64,000 nucleotides of DNA from Flavobacteriaceae bacterium Ap0902 (GCA_009835005.1 WTFG01000005.1:124001-188000), one strand, 5' to 3'; positions 52,389 to 62,603 are shown, counted from the stretch's first letter. Made by a program: numbers and translations. Notes: generated from the sequence alone by a model not told the origin.

Positions 52389-54362
52389 TTGAGTTTAGAT
52401 CAATATACGATAGAGGAATTAAAATTCTTTTATAAAAAATTATTACTTCCAAGAGTAATAGAAGAAAGAATGCTTATTTCTCTAAGACAGGGCAAAATTT
52501 CTAAATGGTTCTCCGCTTGGGGACAAGAAGCCATTTCTGTAGGCTGTACGCTGGCCATGGATCCAGAGGAATATATGCTGACTATGCATCGCAATTTAGG
52601 TGTTTTTACTGCTAGAGAGATCCCATTACAGCGTTTATTTTCACAATTTCAGGGCAAAGCCAATGGTTTTACAAAAGGGCGAGATAGGTCTTTTCACTTC
52701 GGAACCCAAGATTATTATATTATAGGGATGATTTCTCATTTAGGCTCTCAAATGGGCGTAGCTGATGGAATCGCATTAGCCAACAAACTTCAACAAAATA
52801 AAAAAGCAACGTTGGTCTTCACAGGAGACGGAGGAGCTAGTGAGGGAGACTTTCATGAGGCTTTGAATGTGGCGGCGGTATGGCAGTTACCCATCATCAT
52901 TCTTGTAGAGAATAACCAATGGGGTTTATCCACACCCTCAGAGCAACAATTTAAGATGAAATCCTTTGCGGATAAAGGGATTGGATATGGTATAGATGCC
53001 GTTTCTATCGATGGAAATAACTTTTTAGAAGTTTATGAAACCGTAAAGCATTGGGCAGAAGAAATTAGAAAGAATCCAAAACCTGTATTAATAGAATGTA
53101 AAACCTTCCGACTTCGTGGGCATGAAGAGGCCAGTGGCACAGCATATTACCCAGAAGGTTTAATAGAATCTTGGGAGAAGAAAGATCCGATTCTACATTT
53201 TGAAAATTTATTATTAGAAAAGAAAATTATAGATAAAAAATTCATTGCAGAAACTAAAGGGACATTTGAAAATTTAGTTAGTGAAGAATTACAATTAGCG
53301 GTCAACGAACCGAAAGTGATACCGAATAGAGAAAAAGAAATCCAAGATGTTTATGCTCCATTCAAAAATAAAAGTATTCCGCCCACCAAGATTTCAGACA
53401 GAGAGATTAGATTGATTGATGCCATAGCAGAAGCGTTGAAGTTGGCGATGAAGCGGTATCCTAATTTAATTTTGATGGGACAAGATATTGCCGATTATGG
53501 GGGCGTTTTCAAAATTACAGATGGATTATTAGAAAAATTCGGAAGGGATAGAGTACGTAATACGCCTCTATGCGAAGCGGCGATTTTAGGGAGTGCTTTA
53601 GGCTTATCCATTGCTAACCAAAAATCGATGGTAGAAATGCAATTCTCGGATTTTGTGACAGAAGGATTCAATCAAATAGTGAATAATTTAGCCAAATCCC
53701 ATTATCGTTGGGGACAAAATGCAGATGTAGTCGTACGGATGCCAACAGGCGCGGGTGTGGCGGCGGGTCCTTATCATTCTCAATCTACAGAGGCCTGGTT
53801 TACCCATGTTCCAGGTCTAAAAGTGGTATATCCTGCTACGCCAGAGGATGCCAAAGGTTTATTGTTACAAGCCTTTGCAGATCCCAATCCAATCATGTTT
53901 TTTGAACATAAAAAACTTTACAGAACTTTAAAATCTAATGTGCCAGAAGATTATTATACGATCCCGTTTGGGAAAGCAAGATTTCATAGCAAAGGAGATG
54001 ATTTAACGATTGTTACTTATGGATTAGGCGTTCATTGGGCTTTAGATACGCTGAAGAAGCACCCAGAAATCAAGGCGGATTTGATTGATTTACGAACCCT
54101 TGTCCCTTGGGATCGGGAGGCTGTTTTAGCCTCTGTGCGAAAAACCAGTAAAGCATTGGTGTTGCATGAAGATATAGAAATAGGCGGTTTTGGGGGTGAA
54201 ATTGTGGCGACTATCGCACAGGAATGTTTTGAGGATTTAGATGCTCCTGTGATTCGTGTTGGGAGTATGAATACACCAGTTCCTTTTGATGCTGAACTAG
54301 AAAATCAATTTTTACCTTTAGAGAAATTTGAACAAGAATTAATTAAACTTTGGAATTATTAA
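52389..54362 (+). CDS. 2-oxoacid dehydrogenase E1, fused alpha and beta subunits
   Basis: A 657-residue thiamin-diphosphate enzyme. The alpha half (about 1-320) has the TPP motif FTGDGGASEGDFHEALNVAA and then ENNQWGLS. The beta half (about 335-655) has LMGQDIADYGGVFKITDGL and RMPTGAGVAAGPYHSQS. This is the first component of a branched-chain 2-oxoacid, pyruvate or related complex; the sequence alone does not choose. The frame has no ATG near its beginning: the first usable codon is TTG at 52389, and the first ATG would cut the conserved start. E2 follows after 10 bases; no E3 is nearby. Confidence 0.9.
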   Translation: MSLDQYTIEELKFFYKKLLLPRVIEERMLISLRQGKISKWFSAWGQEAISVGCTLAMDPEEYMLTMHRNLGVFTAREIPLQRLFSQFQGKANGFTKGRDRSFHFGTQDYYIIGMISHLGSQMGVADGIALANKLQQNKKATLVFTGDGGASEGDFHEALNVAAVWQLPIIILVENNQWGLSTPSEQQFKMKSFADKGIGYGIDAVSIDGNNFLEVYETVKHWAEEIRKNPKPVLIECKTFRLRGHEEASGTAYYPEGLIESWEKKDPILHFENLLLEKKIIDKKFIAETKGTFENLVSEELQLAVNEPKVIPNREKEIQDVYAPFKNKSIPPTKISDREIRLIDAIAEALKLAMKRYPNLILMGQDIADYGGVFKITDGLLEKFGRDRVRNTPLCEAAILGSALGLSIANQKSMVEMQFSDFVTEGFNQIVNNLAKSHYRWGQNADVVVRMPTGAGVAAGPYHSQSTEAWFTHVPGLKVVYPATPEDAKGLLLQAFADPNPIMFFEHKKLYRTLKSNVPEDYYTIPFGKARFHSKGDDLTIVTYGLGVHWALDTLKKHPEIKADLIDLRTLVPWDREAVLASVRKTSKALVLHEDIEIGGFGGEIVATIAQECFEDLDAPVIRVGSMNTPVPFDAELENQFLPLEKFEQELIKLWNY

Positions 54363-54372
54363 ACTCCTTTCT

Positions 54373-55641
54373 ATGAGCGATTCAAATCAACCAAAAACTG
54401 TAGAAATCCCTATTCTTTTGCCTAAAATGGGTGAAAGTGTTTCTGAAGCCACTGTGATAGAATGGTATAAAAAACCTGGGGATTTTATAGAAGAAGATGA
54501 GTTATTTGTTCTTATCGGGACGGATAAAGTAGAAAGTGAATTGCCGTGTATGTATGCTGGTACGCTCAAAGAGGTTTTAATTAAAGAGAAGGAAGAGGTT
54601 GCTGTGGGTGCGGCGATTGCTATGATAGAAGTAGATGCTCAGAAAATTGATTTAGATAAAATTACGTCTTTAAAACCTGACAAAGAGGAATCAATCAAGA
54701 ACAAACCAACTAAACCACAGCAAAAATCGAATCAATATAAAGGCAGTAAAAATTTTCTCTCTCCTGTGGTTAGAAAAATTGCTACGGAGCATGGTTTAGA
54801 ATTAGAAGATTTGGAAAAGATTAAAGGTACAGGGCAGAATGGAAGAGTAAGAAAAGCGGATATTATAAAATATTTAAAGACTCAAATTAATCATGCCACC
54901 ACTTTCCAAGCGAAAAAATTAAACCTAAATATTGAAGATAGTGATACGGTAAAAACGCTGACGCGGATGCAAAATTTACTTGCCCATCATTTGCAACAAT
55001 CCTTTATGGAGATTCCGCATGTGACTACTTTTGCAGAATTGGATGTGACCGATGTTTATTTGCACAGGGAAGAAATTAAAAAGGCTTTTGTATTAGAGCA
55101 AGGTACTAAGATTACCTATACGCATTACTTTCAATACGCTATAATATTGGCATTAAAGGAATTTCCAATGCTTAATGCTTGGATGAATGTGGATGAGTTA
55201 ATCATCAAAGAGAATATAAACATTGGTTTTGCCACTTCTCTGGCTAATGGTGATTTAATAGTCCCAAATGTGAAGAAGGCTCAGGAAATGAACTTTATGG
55301 AATGGATAAAGGCTGTCAACCAAAAAGCCAAAGATGCCAAAGAAAATAAGTTGAATAATGATGATATTCTGGGGACTACTTTCACCATATCTAACACAGG
55401 TATGTTTGGTAGTCTTGCTGGGACCCCAATCATTAGCAAACCACAAGTGGCGGTAATTGCACTAGGCCAAATCTTATCTGCTCCTGGTGTCATCAAAGTA
55501 AATGGTGACGAGATTGTAGCCGTTCGTAAAAAAATGATGCTATCTATTTCTTATGATCACCGCGTGATTAATGGAGCATATGCCAGTCAATTTTTGATGA
55601 AAGTAAAAGAGAATTTAAAGCATTTTAAAGATTGGCTTTAA
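54373..55641 (+). CDS. 2-oxoacid dehydrogenase E2 (dihydrolipoyl acyltransferase)
   Basis: A 422-residue acyltransferase. The lipoyl domain comes first (about 8-85), with the lipoylated Lys in GTDKVESEL. A flexible basic linker follows, then the E1/E3-binding domain (about 126-165: FLSPVVRKIATEHGLE, GTGQNGRVRKADI) and the catalytic domain. The active-site motif reads SYDHRVINGAYA: the His is present, but Asn stands where DHRxxDG has Asp. Otherwise the domain looks intact. It forms an operon with E1. The Asp-to-Asn change might alter activity or simply be a family variant. Confidence 0.9.
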   Translation: MSDSNQPKTVEIPILLPKMGESVSEATVIEWYKKPGDFIEEDELFVLIGTDKVESELPCMYAGTLKEVLIKEKEEVAVGAAIAMIEVDAQKIDLDKITSLKPDKEESIKNKPTKPQQKSNQYKGSKNFLSPVVRKIATEHGLELEDLEKIKGTGQNGRVRKADIIKYLKTQINHATTFQAKKLNLNIEDSDTVKTLTRMQNLLAHHLQQSFMEIPHVTTFAELDVTDVYLHREEIKKAFVLEQGTKITYTHYFQYAIILALKEFPMLNAWMNVDELIIKENINIGFATSLANGDLIVPNVKKAQEMNFMEWIKAVNQKAKDAKENKLNNDDILGTTFTISNTGMFGSLAGTPIISKPQVAVIALGQILSAPGVIKVNGDEIVAVRKKMMLSISYDHRVINGAYASQFLMKVKENLKHFKDWL

Positions 55642-55826
55642 TCTTTCTGTTTGAATTTGCCTTCTCTTTTAATTAATAAATATATGGCAAAAATCAATAA
55701 AACCACAGCACCTATGAGTATCCAAAAATTCAAAGATTGAGGATTTAAGTCCTCAAAACCCATGCTGATGATTACTAAAATCATCGCTAGTATAGAGAAA
55801 AATAAAGATAAGTTTCTTTTAATCAT
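55638..55826 (-). CDS. Small two-TM membrane protein, unknown
   Basis: A 62-residue protein with two hydrophobic helices (about 5-23 and 32-51), separated by a short polar loop with an Asp and Glu, and a basic tail (REGKFKQKD). I do not recognise a family. Its stop overlaps that of the convergent E2 gene by four bases. The two-helix pattern and ATG start support a real gene, but small size leaves some doubt. Confidence 0.6.
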   Translation of the reverse strand: MIKRNLSLFFSILAMILVIISMGFEDLNPQSLNFWILIGAVVLLIFAIYLLIKREGKFKQKD

Positions 55827-55966
55827 TGTTTCTTTTTATCTTTTAAATTATAAAATTATTCTCTTTTTCTGAAATAATATTTAATCAAAAAATGGATTTT
55901 ATAAAATTTCAGGTCTTACAAAATCCATAGAAATATTAAGTTAAAATTCTAAAAGAAATCCGTGTT

Positions 55967-56647
55967 CTAAAATTGAATTTCTTGACCAATTTCTGGTAAG
56001 ATTAATTCTATATTATTTTTAGAAAAACTTGCTTTAGCCTCTTCATGATTGATTTCAATAGGAGGGAAGGTATCAAAGTGGCAACCGATTACTTTGGGTG
56101 TTTTAATCAAATTTTTGGCGCAATAACTTGCCAATTCAGCATCCAAAGTATAATGTCCGCCAACTGGTAAAATGGCTGTTGAAATTTCGCCAAAAATAGG
56201 GGTAAGCAATTCCATATCTTTATTTAATCCCGTATCTCCGGCTAAATATAAATTCTTGTTGGGTAATTGGAAAACATATCCAGCAGGAACCCCACCATAA
56301 CTTCCGTCAGAAAAAGAACTGGTGTGGGTAGCAGTAACCATGGTAATTCTAAGATCTTCTATGTTGTAAGACCCACCAAGATTTAAATCTACCTGATTTT
56401 TATGATTAAAATGTCCACAAATTTCTGGTTGTCCAATCAGCGTAGCTTCTGGATGCGCTTTTAAAACTTCTTCTACATCTGCCACGTGATCCTGATGTGC
56501 GTGTGTAATTAACACATAATCTATTTTCTGTGCATTAATATCAAAACCTGATTGATCTTTCTGCATATTGTAGAAAGGATCCGTCAATATCAAATGATCT
56601 TTATAATTAATTAAAAAACAATTTTGGCCTAAAAATCTAATTTTCAT
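55967..56647 (-). CDS. UPF0173-type metal-dependent hydrolase (metallo-beta-lactamase fold)
   Basis: A 226-residue single-domain metallohydrolase. The zinc motif HxHxDH is complete in ITHAHQDHVADV. Further ligands lie in TATHTSSFSDGSYGG, LAGDTGLNKDM and the terminal IGCHFDTFPP. It matches UPF0173 hydrolases of unknown substrate. The ATG at 56647 was chosen; a longer frame from 56710 adds a hydrophobic stretch absent from the family and lies in the aspS terminator. It is separated from aspS by that terminator. Confidence 0.87.
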   Translation of the reverse strand: MKIRFLGQNCFLINYKDHLILTDPFYNMQKDQSGFDINAQKIDYVLITHAHQDHVADVEEVLKAHPEATLIGQPEICGHFNHKNQVDLNLGGSYNIEDLRITMVTATHTSSFSDGSYGGVPAGYVFQLPNKNLYLAGDTGLNKDMELLTPIFGEISTAILPVGGHYTLDAELASYCAKNLIKTPKVIGCHFDTFPPIEINHEEAKASFSKNNIELILPEIGQEIQF

Positions 56648-56676
56648 GTCTATGGTTTTTATAATACTCAAGATAC

Positions 56677-56740
56677 AAAAAATCCTTGATAGGGGCAGAA
56701 GTGATATCATTAAATATCAGTTTAAACTTATCAAGGATTT
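56677..56740 (-). terminator. Intrinsic terminator after aspS
   Basis: A 12-bp perfect inverted repeat AAATCCTTGATA (56680-56691) and TATCAAGGATTT (56729-56740), with a small inner hairpin GATAT/ATATC in the loop. On the minus strand it runs into six T. It ends the pheT-META-aspS unit. Confidence 0.75.
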
Positions 56741-56763
56741 AATTTATTTTAGATAAAAATTAA

Positions 56764-58533
56764 TTAATCTTCTTCATTTTTGTCATTTAAATCAACTTTT
56801 AAATGTAATTCCTCCAATTGATCTTGAGATAGGCTAGAAGGAGTGTTAATCATGACATCTCTACCTGCATTATTTTTCGGGAATGCGATATAATCACGGA
56901 TTGTTTCTGATCCATCAAGAATTGAAACCAATCTGTCAAACCCAAAAGCGATACCACCGTGTGGAGGCGCACCATATTCAAATGCATTCATCAAGAACCC
57001 GAATTGTGCTTGCGCTTCTTCTTTGGTGAATCCAAGTAAGTCAAACATACGTGATTGCAACGCTCTATTAAAGATTCTAATAGAACCACCACCAATTTCG
57101 TTCCCATTCAAAACCAAATCATAGGCATTGGCTCTCACTTCACCTGGTGCTGTTTCTAATTTATCTAAATCTTCTGGTTTGGGCGAAGTAAAAGGATGAT
57201 GCATCGCATGATAACGGTTGGTTTCATCGTCCCATTCTAATAAGGGGAAATCTACGACCCATAATGGCGCAAACTCTTCTGGGTTTCGCAAATCAAGACG
57301 TTTAGCCATTTCCATACGCAACTCGCTCAATTGCTTGCGCGTCACATTTTTATCACCAGCCATTACTAAGAGTAAATCACCTGGTTTGGCATCCATTTTA
57401 TCTGCCCATGCTTGCAAATCTCCGCTTGAATAAAATTTATCTACAGAAGATTTTAAGGTTCCATCTTCGTTATACTTTACCCAAACCAAACCATTGGCAC
57501 CGATTTGTGGACGTTTTACCCAATCGATTAACTTATCAATTTCTTTTCTGGTATAACTTGCACAACCTGGTGCAGCAATACCTACTACTAATTCTTGGCT
57601 ATCAAAAACTTTAAATCCTTTTCCTTGTGCTTCCACATTTAACTCAGCGAATTCCATCCCGAAGCGGATATCTGGTTTATCATTCCCAAATCGGCGCATA
57701 GCCTCTGTATATGTGATTCTAGGGAACTCTTCAATCTCAAAACCTTTAATCTCTTTTAAGAGAGATTTGGTTAAGTTTTCAAAAACATTCAATACATCTT
57801 CTTGCTCCACAAAAGCCATTTCGCAGTCTATTTGTGTAAATTCTGGCTGGCGATCTGCACGTAAATCCTCATCACGGAAACACTTTACTATCTGGAAGTA
57901 TTTGTCCATTCCACCCACCATCAACAATTGTTTAAAGGTCTGGGGCGATTGTGGGAGTGCATAAAATTGCCCTGGATTCATGCGAGAAGGAACCAAGAAA
58001 TCCCTAGCACCTTCTGGTGTAGATTTAATCAAAACAGGCGTTTCAATTTCTATAAAACCTTCATCAGACAAGAAATTTCTAACTTTCTGAGCCACTTGAT
58101 GACGGAAGATTAATTTATTCTTCACAGGATTTCTCCTGATATCCAAATAACGAAATTGCATCCTTAATTCCTCGCCACCGTCGGTATCATTTTCAATCGT
58201 AAAAGGTGGGAGTTTAGAATCATTTAAAACTTCTAGGCTGTCTATGAGAACCTCAATAGCACCTGTTGGGATTTTATTATTTTTAGACTCACGTTCTAAT
58301 ACCGTTCCTTTTGCCTGAATTACAAACTCACGCCCTAGCTTCCTAGCGGTTTCAAATATCTCTTTGCTTGTTCTTTCTTCATCTAAAACCAACTGTGTAA
58401 TTCCATAACGATCACGTAGATCTATCCACATTACAAAACCCTTATCTCTAATGGTTTGTACCCATCCTACTAAAGTTACGCTTTCGCCAATATTATTTTG
58501 ATTTAATGCTCCGTTGGTATGTGTTCTGTACAT
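56764..58533 (-). CDS. aspS: Aspartyl-tRNA synthetase
   Basis: A 589-residue class II synthetase of the bacterial type. The N-terminal OB anticodon-binding domain covers about 1-105 ([23 protein letters not shown]), then motif 2 ([20 protein letters not shown]), the GAD insertion domain (about 285-430) and motif 3 ([12 protein letters not shown]). Length equals E. coli AspRS (590). It charges tRNA-Asp. Its start lies six bases after the META-domain gene in an operon headed by pheT. Confidence 0.96.
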   Translation of the reverse strand: MYRTHTNGALNQNNIGESVTLVGWVQTIRDKGFVMWIDLRDRYGITQLVLDEERTSKEIFETARKLGREFVIQAKGTVLERESKNNKIPTGAIEVLIDSLEVLNDSKLPPFTIENDTDGGEELRMQFRYLDIRRNPVKNKLIFRHQVAQKVRNFLSDEGFIEIETPVLIKSTPEGARDFLVPSRMNPGQFYALPQSPQTFKQLLMVGGMDKYFQIVKCFRDEDLRADRQPEFTQIDCEMAFVEQEDVLNVFENLTKSLLKEIKGFEIEEFPRITYTEAMRRFGNDKPDIRFGMEFAELNVEAQGKGFKVFDSQELVVGIAAPGCASYTRKEIDKLIDWVKRPQIGANGLVWVKYNEDGTLKSSVDKFYSSGDLQAWADKMDAKPGDLLLVMAGDKNVTRKQLSELRMEMAKRLDLRNPEEFAPLWVVDFPLLEWDDETNRYHAMHHPFTSPKPEDLDKLETAPGEVRANAYDLVLNGNEIGGGSIRIFNRALQSRMFDLLGFTKEEAQAQFGFLMNAFEYGAPPHGGIAFGFDRLVSILDGSETIRDYIAFPKNNAGRDVMINTPSSLSQDQLEELHLKVDLNDKNEED

Positions 58534-58539
58534 GTTTGA

Positions 58540-58962
58540 TTATTTTTTGAAATGAAGTAAAAGCAACTTGTCTTTATATAAATATAGATCATTTCTAACC
58601 ACTTCAAAGCGATTCACTTTCTCTAGTAGGTTTAGATAATTATCTTCTTCATTCAAAGTTGGACACGACATCTTGGTGCTATAAATATCTTTGAATGTAA
58701 TATATCCATTATCACCTTCTATATTTCCTCCATAATTATTGCACCCAGCAAATCCACTGATACTTTCTCTTGAAGTTGGATCAAAAATGAGTGTAATAGG
58801 ATTATTTCCTATTCCTAATGCTGTCTGATCCTCATCTTGTAGATTCCAAACTCCATGAACATCACTAATCCTAGAAGGTTTAGAACTTCCTACATTGGTA
58901 GTTTTACAAGCAAAAAAGAACATGCTTATAATTATTACATAAATCACATTGTTAACTCTCAT
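58540..58962 (-). CDS. META-domain lipoprotein
   Basis: A 140-residue predicted lipoprotein (lipobox FFAC near residue 18) with a META/HslJ-like domain: VHGVWNLQDEDQTALGI, GFAGCNNYGGNIE, and STKMSCP with the conserved second Cys. Such domains occur in envelope proteins linked to heat shock, novobiocin resistance or motility; the precise function is unknown. It is embedded between pheT (one base gap) and aspS (six bases), so it is co-expressed with two tRNA synthetases. Confidence 0.87.
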   Translation of the reverse strand: MRVNNVIYVIIISMFFFACKTTNVGSSKPSRISDVHGVWNLQDEDQTALGIGNNPITLIFDPTSRESISGFAGCNNYGGNIEGDNGYITFKDIYSTKMSCPTLNEEDNYLNLLEKVNRFEVVRNDLYLYKDKLLLLHFKK

Positions 58963-58963
58963 A

Positions 58964-61387
58964 TTATCTTAATTCTACGTTTAACTCTTTCTTTAAAATT
59001 TTGATCACCTGATTCATAATTTCATCTATCTGTTTATCTTTCATTGTTTTATTCTCATCTAAAAGAACCAAGGATATAGCATAAGATTTCTTATCAGCTG
59101 GCAATTTGTCTCCTTCATAAACATCAAACAAATCTACTGATTTAATCAATGGATTATTTAATTCATGAATGGTTTCTACAATGGTTTGATAAGTAATTTG
59201 CTTGTCTATGAGTAGTGCAAGATCTCTTTTTACTTGTGGGAATTTAGATAATTCTTTAAAAACAGTTTCTTTTCTATTTAAATAAGTATTGATAAAATTC
59301 TCGAGATTTATTTCTGCGAAATAAACAACTTGATCTATATCAAATCTTTTGAGTGTTTCTTTATTAAAAGATCCTAGTTTTACAATCTCTTTATTATGAA
59401 TAAATCCTTTCAATGTATATACACTAAAAACATCTTGATGTTCTTCCCACTGAATATCATTCAATTTAAATTTAGATAATAAATGATTTATAATACCTTT
59501 TAAATAGAAAATATCTACCTCTTTTTCTGGATTATCCCAATGAACAGCATGTTGACTACCACTAACAACCATCGTCAACACTTGATCTTCTATGAATTCA
59601 TCCCCTTTTTTCTGATAAGTATTTCCCAATTCAAAGAACTTGATTTGCTCTTGTTTACGTTTCAGATTGTAATCAACATTCTTTAATAGGGCGGGATAGA
59701 GGCTCCTGCGCAAGACAGATAAATCAGAACTTAAAGCATTCAATATTGGAATAGATTGATCATCCTCAAAACCAAACAACTGATTAAGCTCCTCATTATA
59801 CATAGACAAATTCATAGCCTCATTAAAGCCTAGCGCTACCAAAGAATCTGCGAGCGTGTTGATGATTTTATCCTTTTCAAATCCTTCTCCAGGTACAATG
59901 GAGAAACTTACTTTTTCATTTCCTAAAAGAGAGTTATAACCATAGATTCTTAAAATCTCTTCTATTAAATCTGCTTCACGTCTAACGTCTACACGATAGG
60001 CAGGGATTTCTAACTCCAAAGAAGTTGGTGTTTCAGAAATTATGTCAATTTCTAATAATTTTAAAATATCTTTTATCGTATTGCGATGCAATCTTTCTCC
60101 CAATAATTGATCTACTTTTCTATATTGTAATACAGCAGTAAAATTGTTAATAGGTTTTGGATAATTATCCGCGATTTCACCAACAATCTCTCCACCAGCG
60201 ATTTCTAATATCAAATTAGCAGCAAGTTTCAAAGCTTTAACAGTAAAATGTGGATCTATACCCCGTTCAAAACGGAAAGATGAATCACTATTAATGGCGT
60301 GGGCTTTGGAAGTCTTTCTAACAGAAACTGGATTAAAGTAAGCACTTTCTAGAAAAATATTTGCAGTTTCATTATTCACTGCAGATTCTAAACCACCCAT
60401 AACACCCGCAATAGCTAGATTGCTATGGGCATCCTGAATCATTAATTCATTTCCATTCAAGGTTCTTTCTGCTTTGTCTAAAGTATGAAATTTAGATCCT
60501 TTGGAAGCTGTAGAAACTATAATTTTATTTCCCTTAATTTTATCTGCGTCAAAAGCATGCATAGGTTGTCCTACATGATGCAGAATATAGTTGGTAATGT
60601 CTACAACATTATTTTTAGGAAATAAACCAATAGATTGAAGTCGTTTCTGCAACCATAATGGAGATTCTTCCACTTTAACATTTTTTATGTATAAGCCAGC
60701 ATATCTAGGGCATAATTCAGAATCCTTAATTTCCACTTCAATAGGATTCTTAGCAGTACTTTTGGGGATTTCTTTAATTTCTGGTTTTTGATAAACACTG
60801 TTTAATTTCCTTGCTTTTAAGGCTACATGTAAATCACGTGCCACCCCAAAATGGCTCATAGCATCTGCACGATTGGGGGTTAAGCCAATCTCAAAAACAG
60901 CATCTGTAGAGGTATCTAAGATTTCTGAAAGGGGAGTGCCTGGCATTAATTCCGTATCCATTACCCAAATACCAGCATGATCATGGGAAATTCGCAATTC
61001 TTTTTTAGAACAAATCATTCCATTTGATACTTCGCCTCTTAATTTTGCCTTTTTGATTTTAAACGCACCACCTTTGTCATCTTTGATGATAGCACCAGGC
61101 TTGGCCACTGGAACTTTTTGACCTAACGCAACATTAGGTGCACCACAAACAATTTGCACTGTTTCTGAACCTAAATTAACTTCCGTAATTTTTAACTTAT
61201 CTGCATTGGGATGTTTTTCGCAAGAAACGACTTCTCCAACTACAAAATTTTCTAAATCTTCTTTAGAAATACCTACATGCGCAATGCCTTCTACTTCTAA
61301 TCCAATATCTGTTAAGATTTCAGAAATTTTATCATCCGATAGGTCGGTTTTAATAAAATCTTTTAACCAGTTATGTGAGATTTTCAT
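58964..61387 (-). CDS. pheT: Phenylalanyl-tRNA synthetase beta subunit
   Basis: An 807-residue beta subunit. In order: the tRNA-binding EMAP-like domain (about 40-150, VGEVVSCEKHPNADKLKI), the B3/B4 editing domain (about 210-385, with NVVDITNYILHHVGQPMHAFD), B5 (about 400-470), the catalytic-like core and the C-terminal FDX-ACB anticodon domain (FPQVKRDLALLIDKQI). It works as (alpha-beta)2 with PheS, which is not in the window. It heads the pheT-META-aspS unit. A strong hairpin lies directly upstream. Confidence 0.96.
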   Translation of the reverse strand: MKISHNWLKDFIKTDLSDDKISEILTDIGLEVEGIAHVGISKEDLENFVVGEVVSCEKHPNADKLKITEVNLGSETVQIVCGAPNVALGQKVPVAKPGAIIKDDKGGAFKIKKAKLRGEVSNGMICSKKELRISHDHAGIWVMDTELMPGTPLSEILDTSTDAVFEIGLTPNRADAMSHFGVARDLHVALKARKLNSVYQKPEIKEIPKSTAKNPIEVEIKDSELCPRYAGLYIKNVKVEESPLWLQKRLQSIGLFPKNNVVDITNYILHHVGQPMHAFDADKIKGNKIIVSTASKGSKFHTLDKAERTLNGNELMIQDAHSNLAIAGVMGGLESAVNNETANIFLESAYFNPVSVRKTSKAHAINSDSSFRFERGIDPHFTVKALKLAANLILEIAGGEIVGEIADNYPKPINNFTAVLQYRKVDQLLGERLHRNTIKDILKLLEIDIISETPTSLELEIPAYRVDVRREADLIEEILRIYGYNSLLGNEKVSFSIVPGEGFEKDKIINTLADSLVALGFNEAMNLSMYNEELNQLFGFEDDQSIPILNALSSDLSVLRRSLYPALLKNVDYNLKRKQEQIKFFELGNTYQKKGDEFIEDQVLTMVVSGSQHAVHWDNPEKEVDIFYLKGIINHLLSKFKLNDIQWEEHQDVFSVYTLKGFIHNKEIVKLGSFNKETLKRFDIDQVVYFAEINLENFINTYLNRKETVFKELSKFPQVKRDLALLIDKQITYQTIVETIHELNNPLIKSVDLFDVYEGDKLPADKKSYAISLVLLDENKTMKDKQIDEIMNQVIKILKKELNVELR

Positions 61388-61407
61388 AAATTATGATATA
61401 TCAAATG

Positions 61408-61441
61408 AAAAACTGTTCTTAGTATAGAACAGTTTTTTTTT
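61408..61441 (-). terminator. Hairpin between dnaN and pheT (terminator or attenuator)
   Basis: A 12-bp stem AAAAACTGTTCT (61408-61419) with AGAACAGTTTTT (61426-61437) and a six-base loop. On the minus strand it ends in five T, so it can terminate dnaN. As it lies just 21 bases before pheT it could also act as an attenuator for pheT; nothing resembling a Phe leader peptide or T-box was seen. Confidence 0.7.
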
Positions 61442-61458
61442 AAATTAAATTATTATTT

Positions 61459-62577
61459 TTAGTTTGCAGAGAGCATCAATGGCATCACTAGCATTAATAT
61501 CTCTTCACCATCTTCTAAACCATCTAATGGACGAATGATTCCAGCGCGATTAGGTTCTGACATAGAAAGCGTAATATCTTCACTCTGCAGATTATTTAAC
61601 ATTTCTGCTAAAAATTTGGCATTAAACCCAATTTGCATATCTTCTCCATTATAATCACATGGCAATTTCTCTTCTGCTTTGTTAGAGAAATCAACATCTT
61701 CTGCACTAATAACCAAAGAATTTCCATTGAGTTTAAGTCTTACCTGATGCGTTGATTTATTAGCAAAAATAGAAACCCTACGCAGAGAGTTTAAGAACAT
61801 GGTTCTGTTAATAGTTAATACATTAGGATTCTCTTTTGGAATTACCGCCTCGTATGCTGGATATTTACCGTCTATTAATCTACAAACAATACTGATGTTT
61901 TCTGTTTTAAATTGGGTATTGGTTTCATTAAATTCAATTTGAATTTCTTCTCCTAATGGGATAATATTCTTAATTAAATTCAAAGGTTTTTTAGGCATGA
62001 TGAAGTTGGAAGTTGCATTGGCAGATAAATCACTTCTGCTATATTTGACTAGTCGATGTGCATCCGTAGCAACAAATTTCAAATTTTCCTCACTCCATTC
62101 AAAGAAGACACCCGTCATGACAGGTCTATGTTCATCATTCCCAGCGGCAAAGATGGTTTTGTTAATTGCCTCTATCAAAATATCAGAGTAGATGGATGTT
62201 TTAATAGCTTGATCTATGGTAGGTGTTTCTGGAAAATCATCTGCAGAGAGATAGGATAATTCATAATTACCTTGTTCAGATACAATTTCTAATTGCCCAT
62301 TCCCTTTATCTATAAATGTTAAAGGTTGATCGGCAAAGGTTTTTAATGTATCCAATAATATTTTAGAGGGTACACAAAGTGATTCTACATCTTCTGAATT
62401 TACTTCCAAAGTTACAGCAGCTGTAGTTTCTAAATCAGATCCAGTAATCTTTAATTGATTATGATCCAACTCAAATAAAAAGTTGTCTAAGATAGGCATG
62501 GTATTACTAGCATTAATAACACCACTAATCATTTGAATGTGTTTTTGTAATTGCGAACTTCCTACAATAAACTTCAT
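61459..62577 (-). CDS. dnaN: DNA polymerase III sliding clamp, beta subunit
   Basis: A 372-residue beta clamp of three similar domains of about 120 residues. Typical segments are the start MKFIVGSSQLQKHIQMISGV, PILDNFLFEL, the FAAGNDEHRPVMTGVFFEW block, and the C-terminal LVMPLMLSAN, where MPL-type residues close the protein-binding pocket. It forms a dimer ring that tethers polymerase III. The gene has its own promoter and is not next to dnaA here; no origin-like cluster of DnaA boxes was recognised nearby. Confidence 0.95.
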   Translation of the reverse strand: MKFIVGSSQLQKHIQMISGVINASNTMPILDNFLFELDHNQLKITGSDLETTAAVTLEVNSEDVESLCVPSKILLDTLKTFADQPLTFIDKGNGQLEIVSEQGNYELSYLSADDFPETPTIDQAIKTSIYSDILIEAINKTIFAAGNDEHRPVMTGVFFEWSEENLKFVATDAHRLVKYSRSDLSANATSNFIMPKKPLNLIKNIIPLGEEIQIEFNETNTQFKTENISIVCRLIDGKYPAYEAVIPKENPNVLTINRTMFLNSLRRVSIFANKSTHQVRLKLNGNSLVISAEDVDFSNKAEEKLPCDYNGEDMQIGFNAKFLAEMLNNLQSEDITLSMSEPNRAGIIRPLDGLEDGEEILMLVMPLMLSAN

Positions 62578-62603
62578 ATATACAGTATAAATTTCTAAAG
62601 TAA

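Noticed and set aside
61388-61458. T-box or Phe leader attenuator before pheT
   Set aside because: Only one hairpin is present, with no T-box sequence and no Phe-rich leader peptide; a dnaN terminator explains it.
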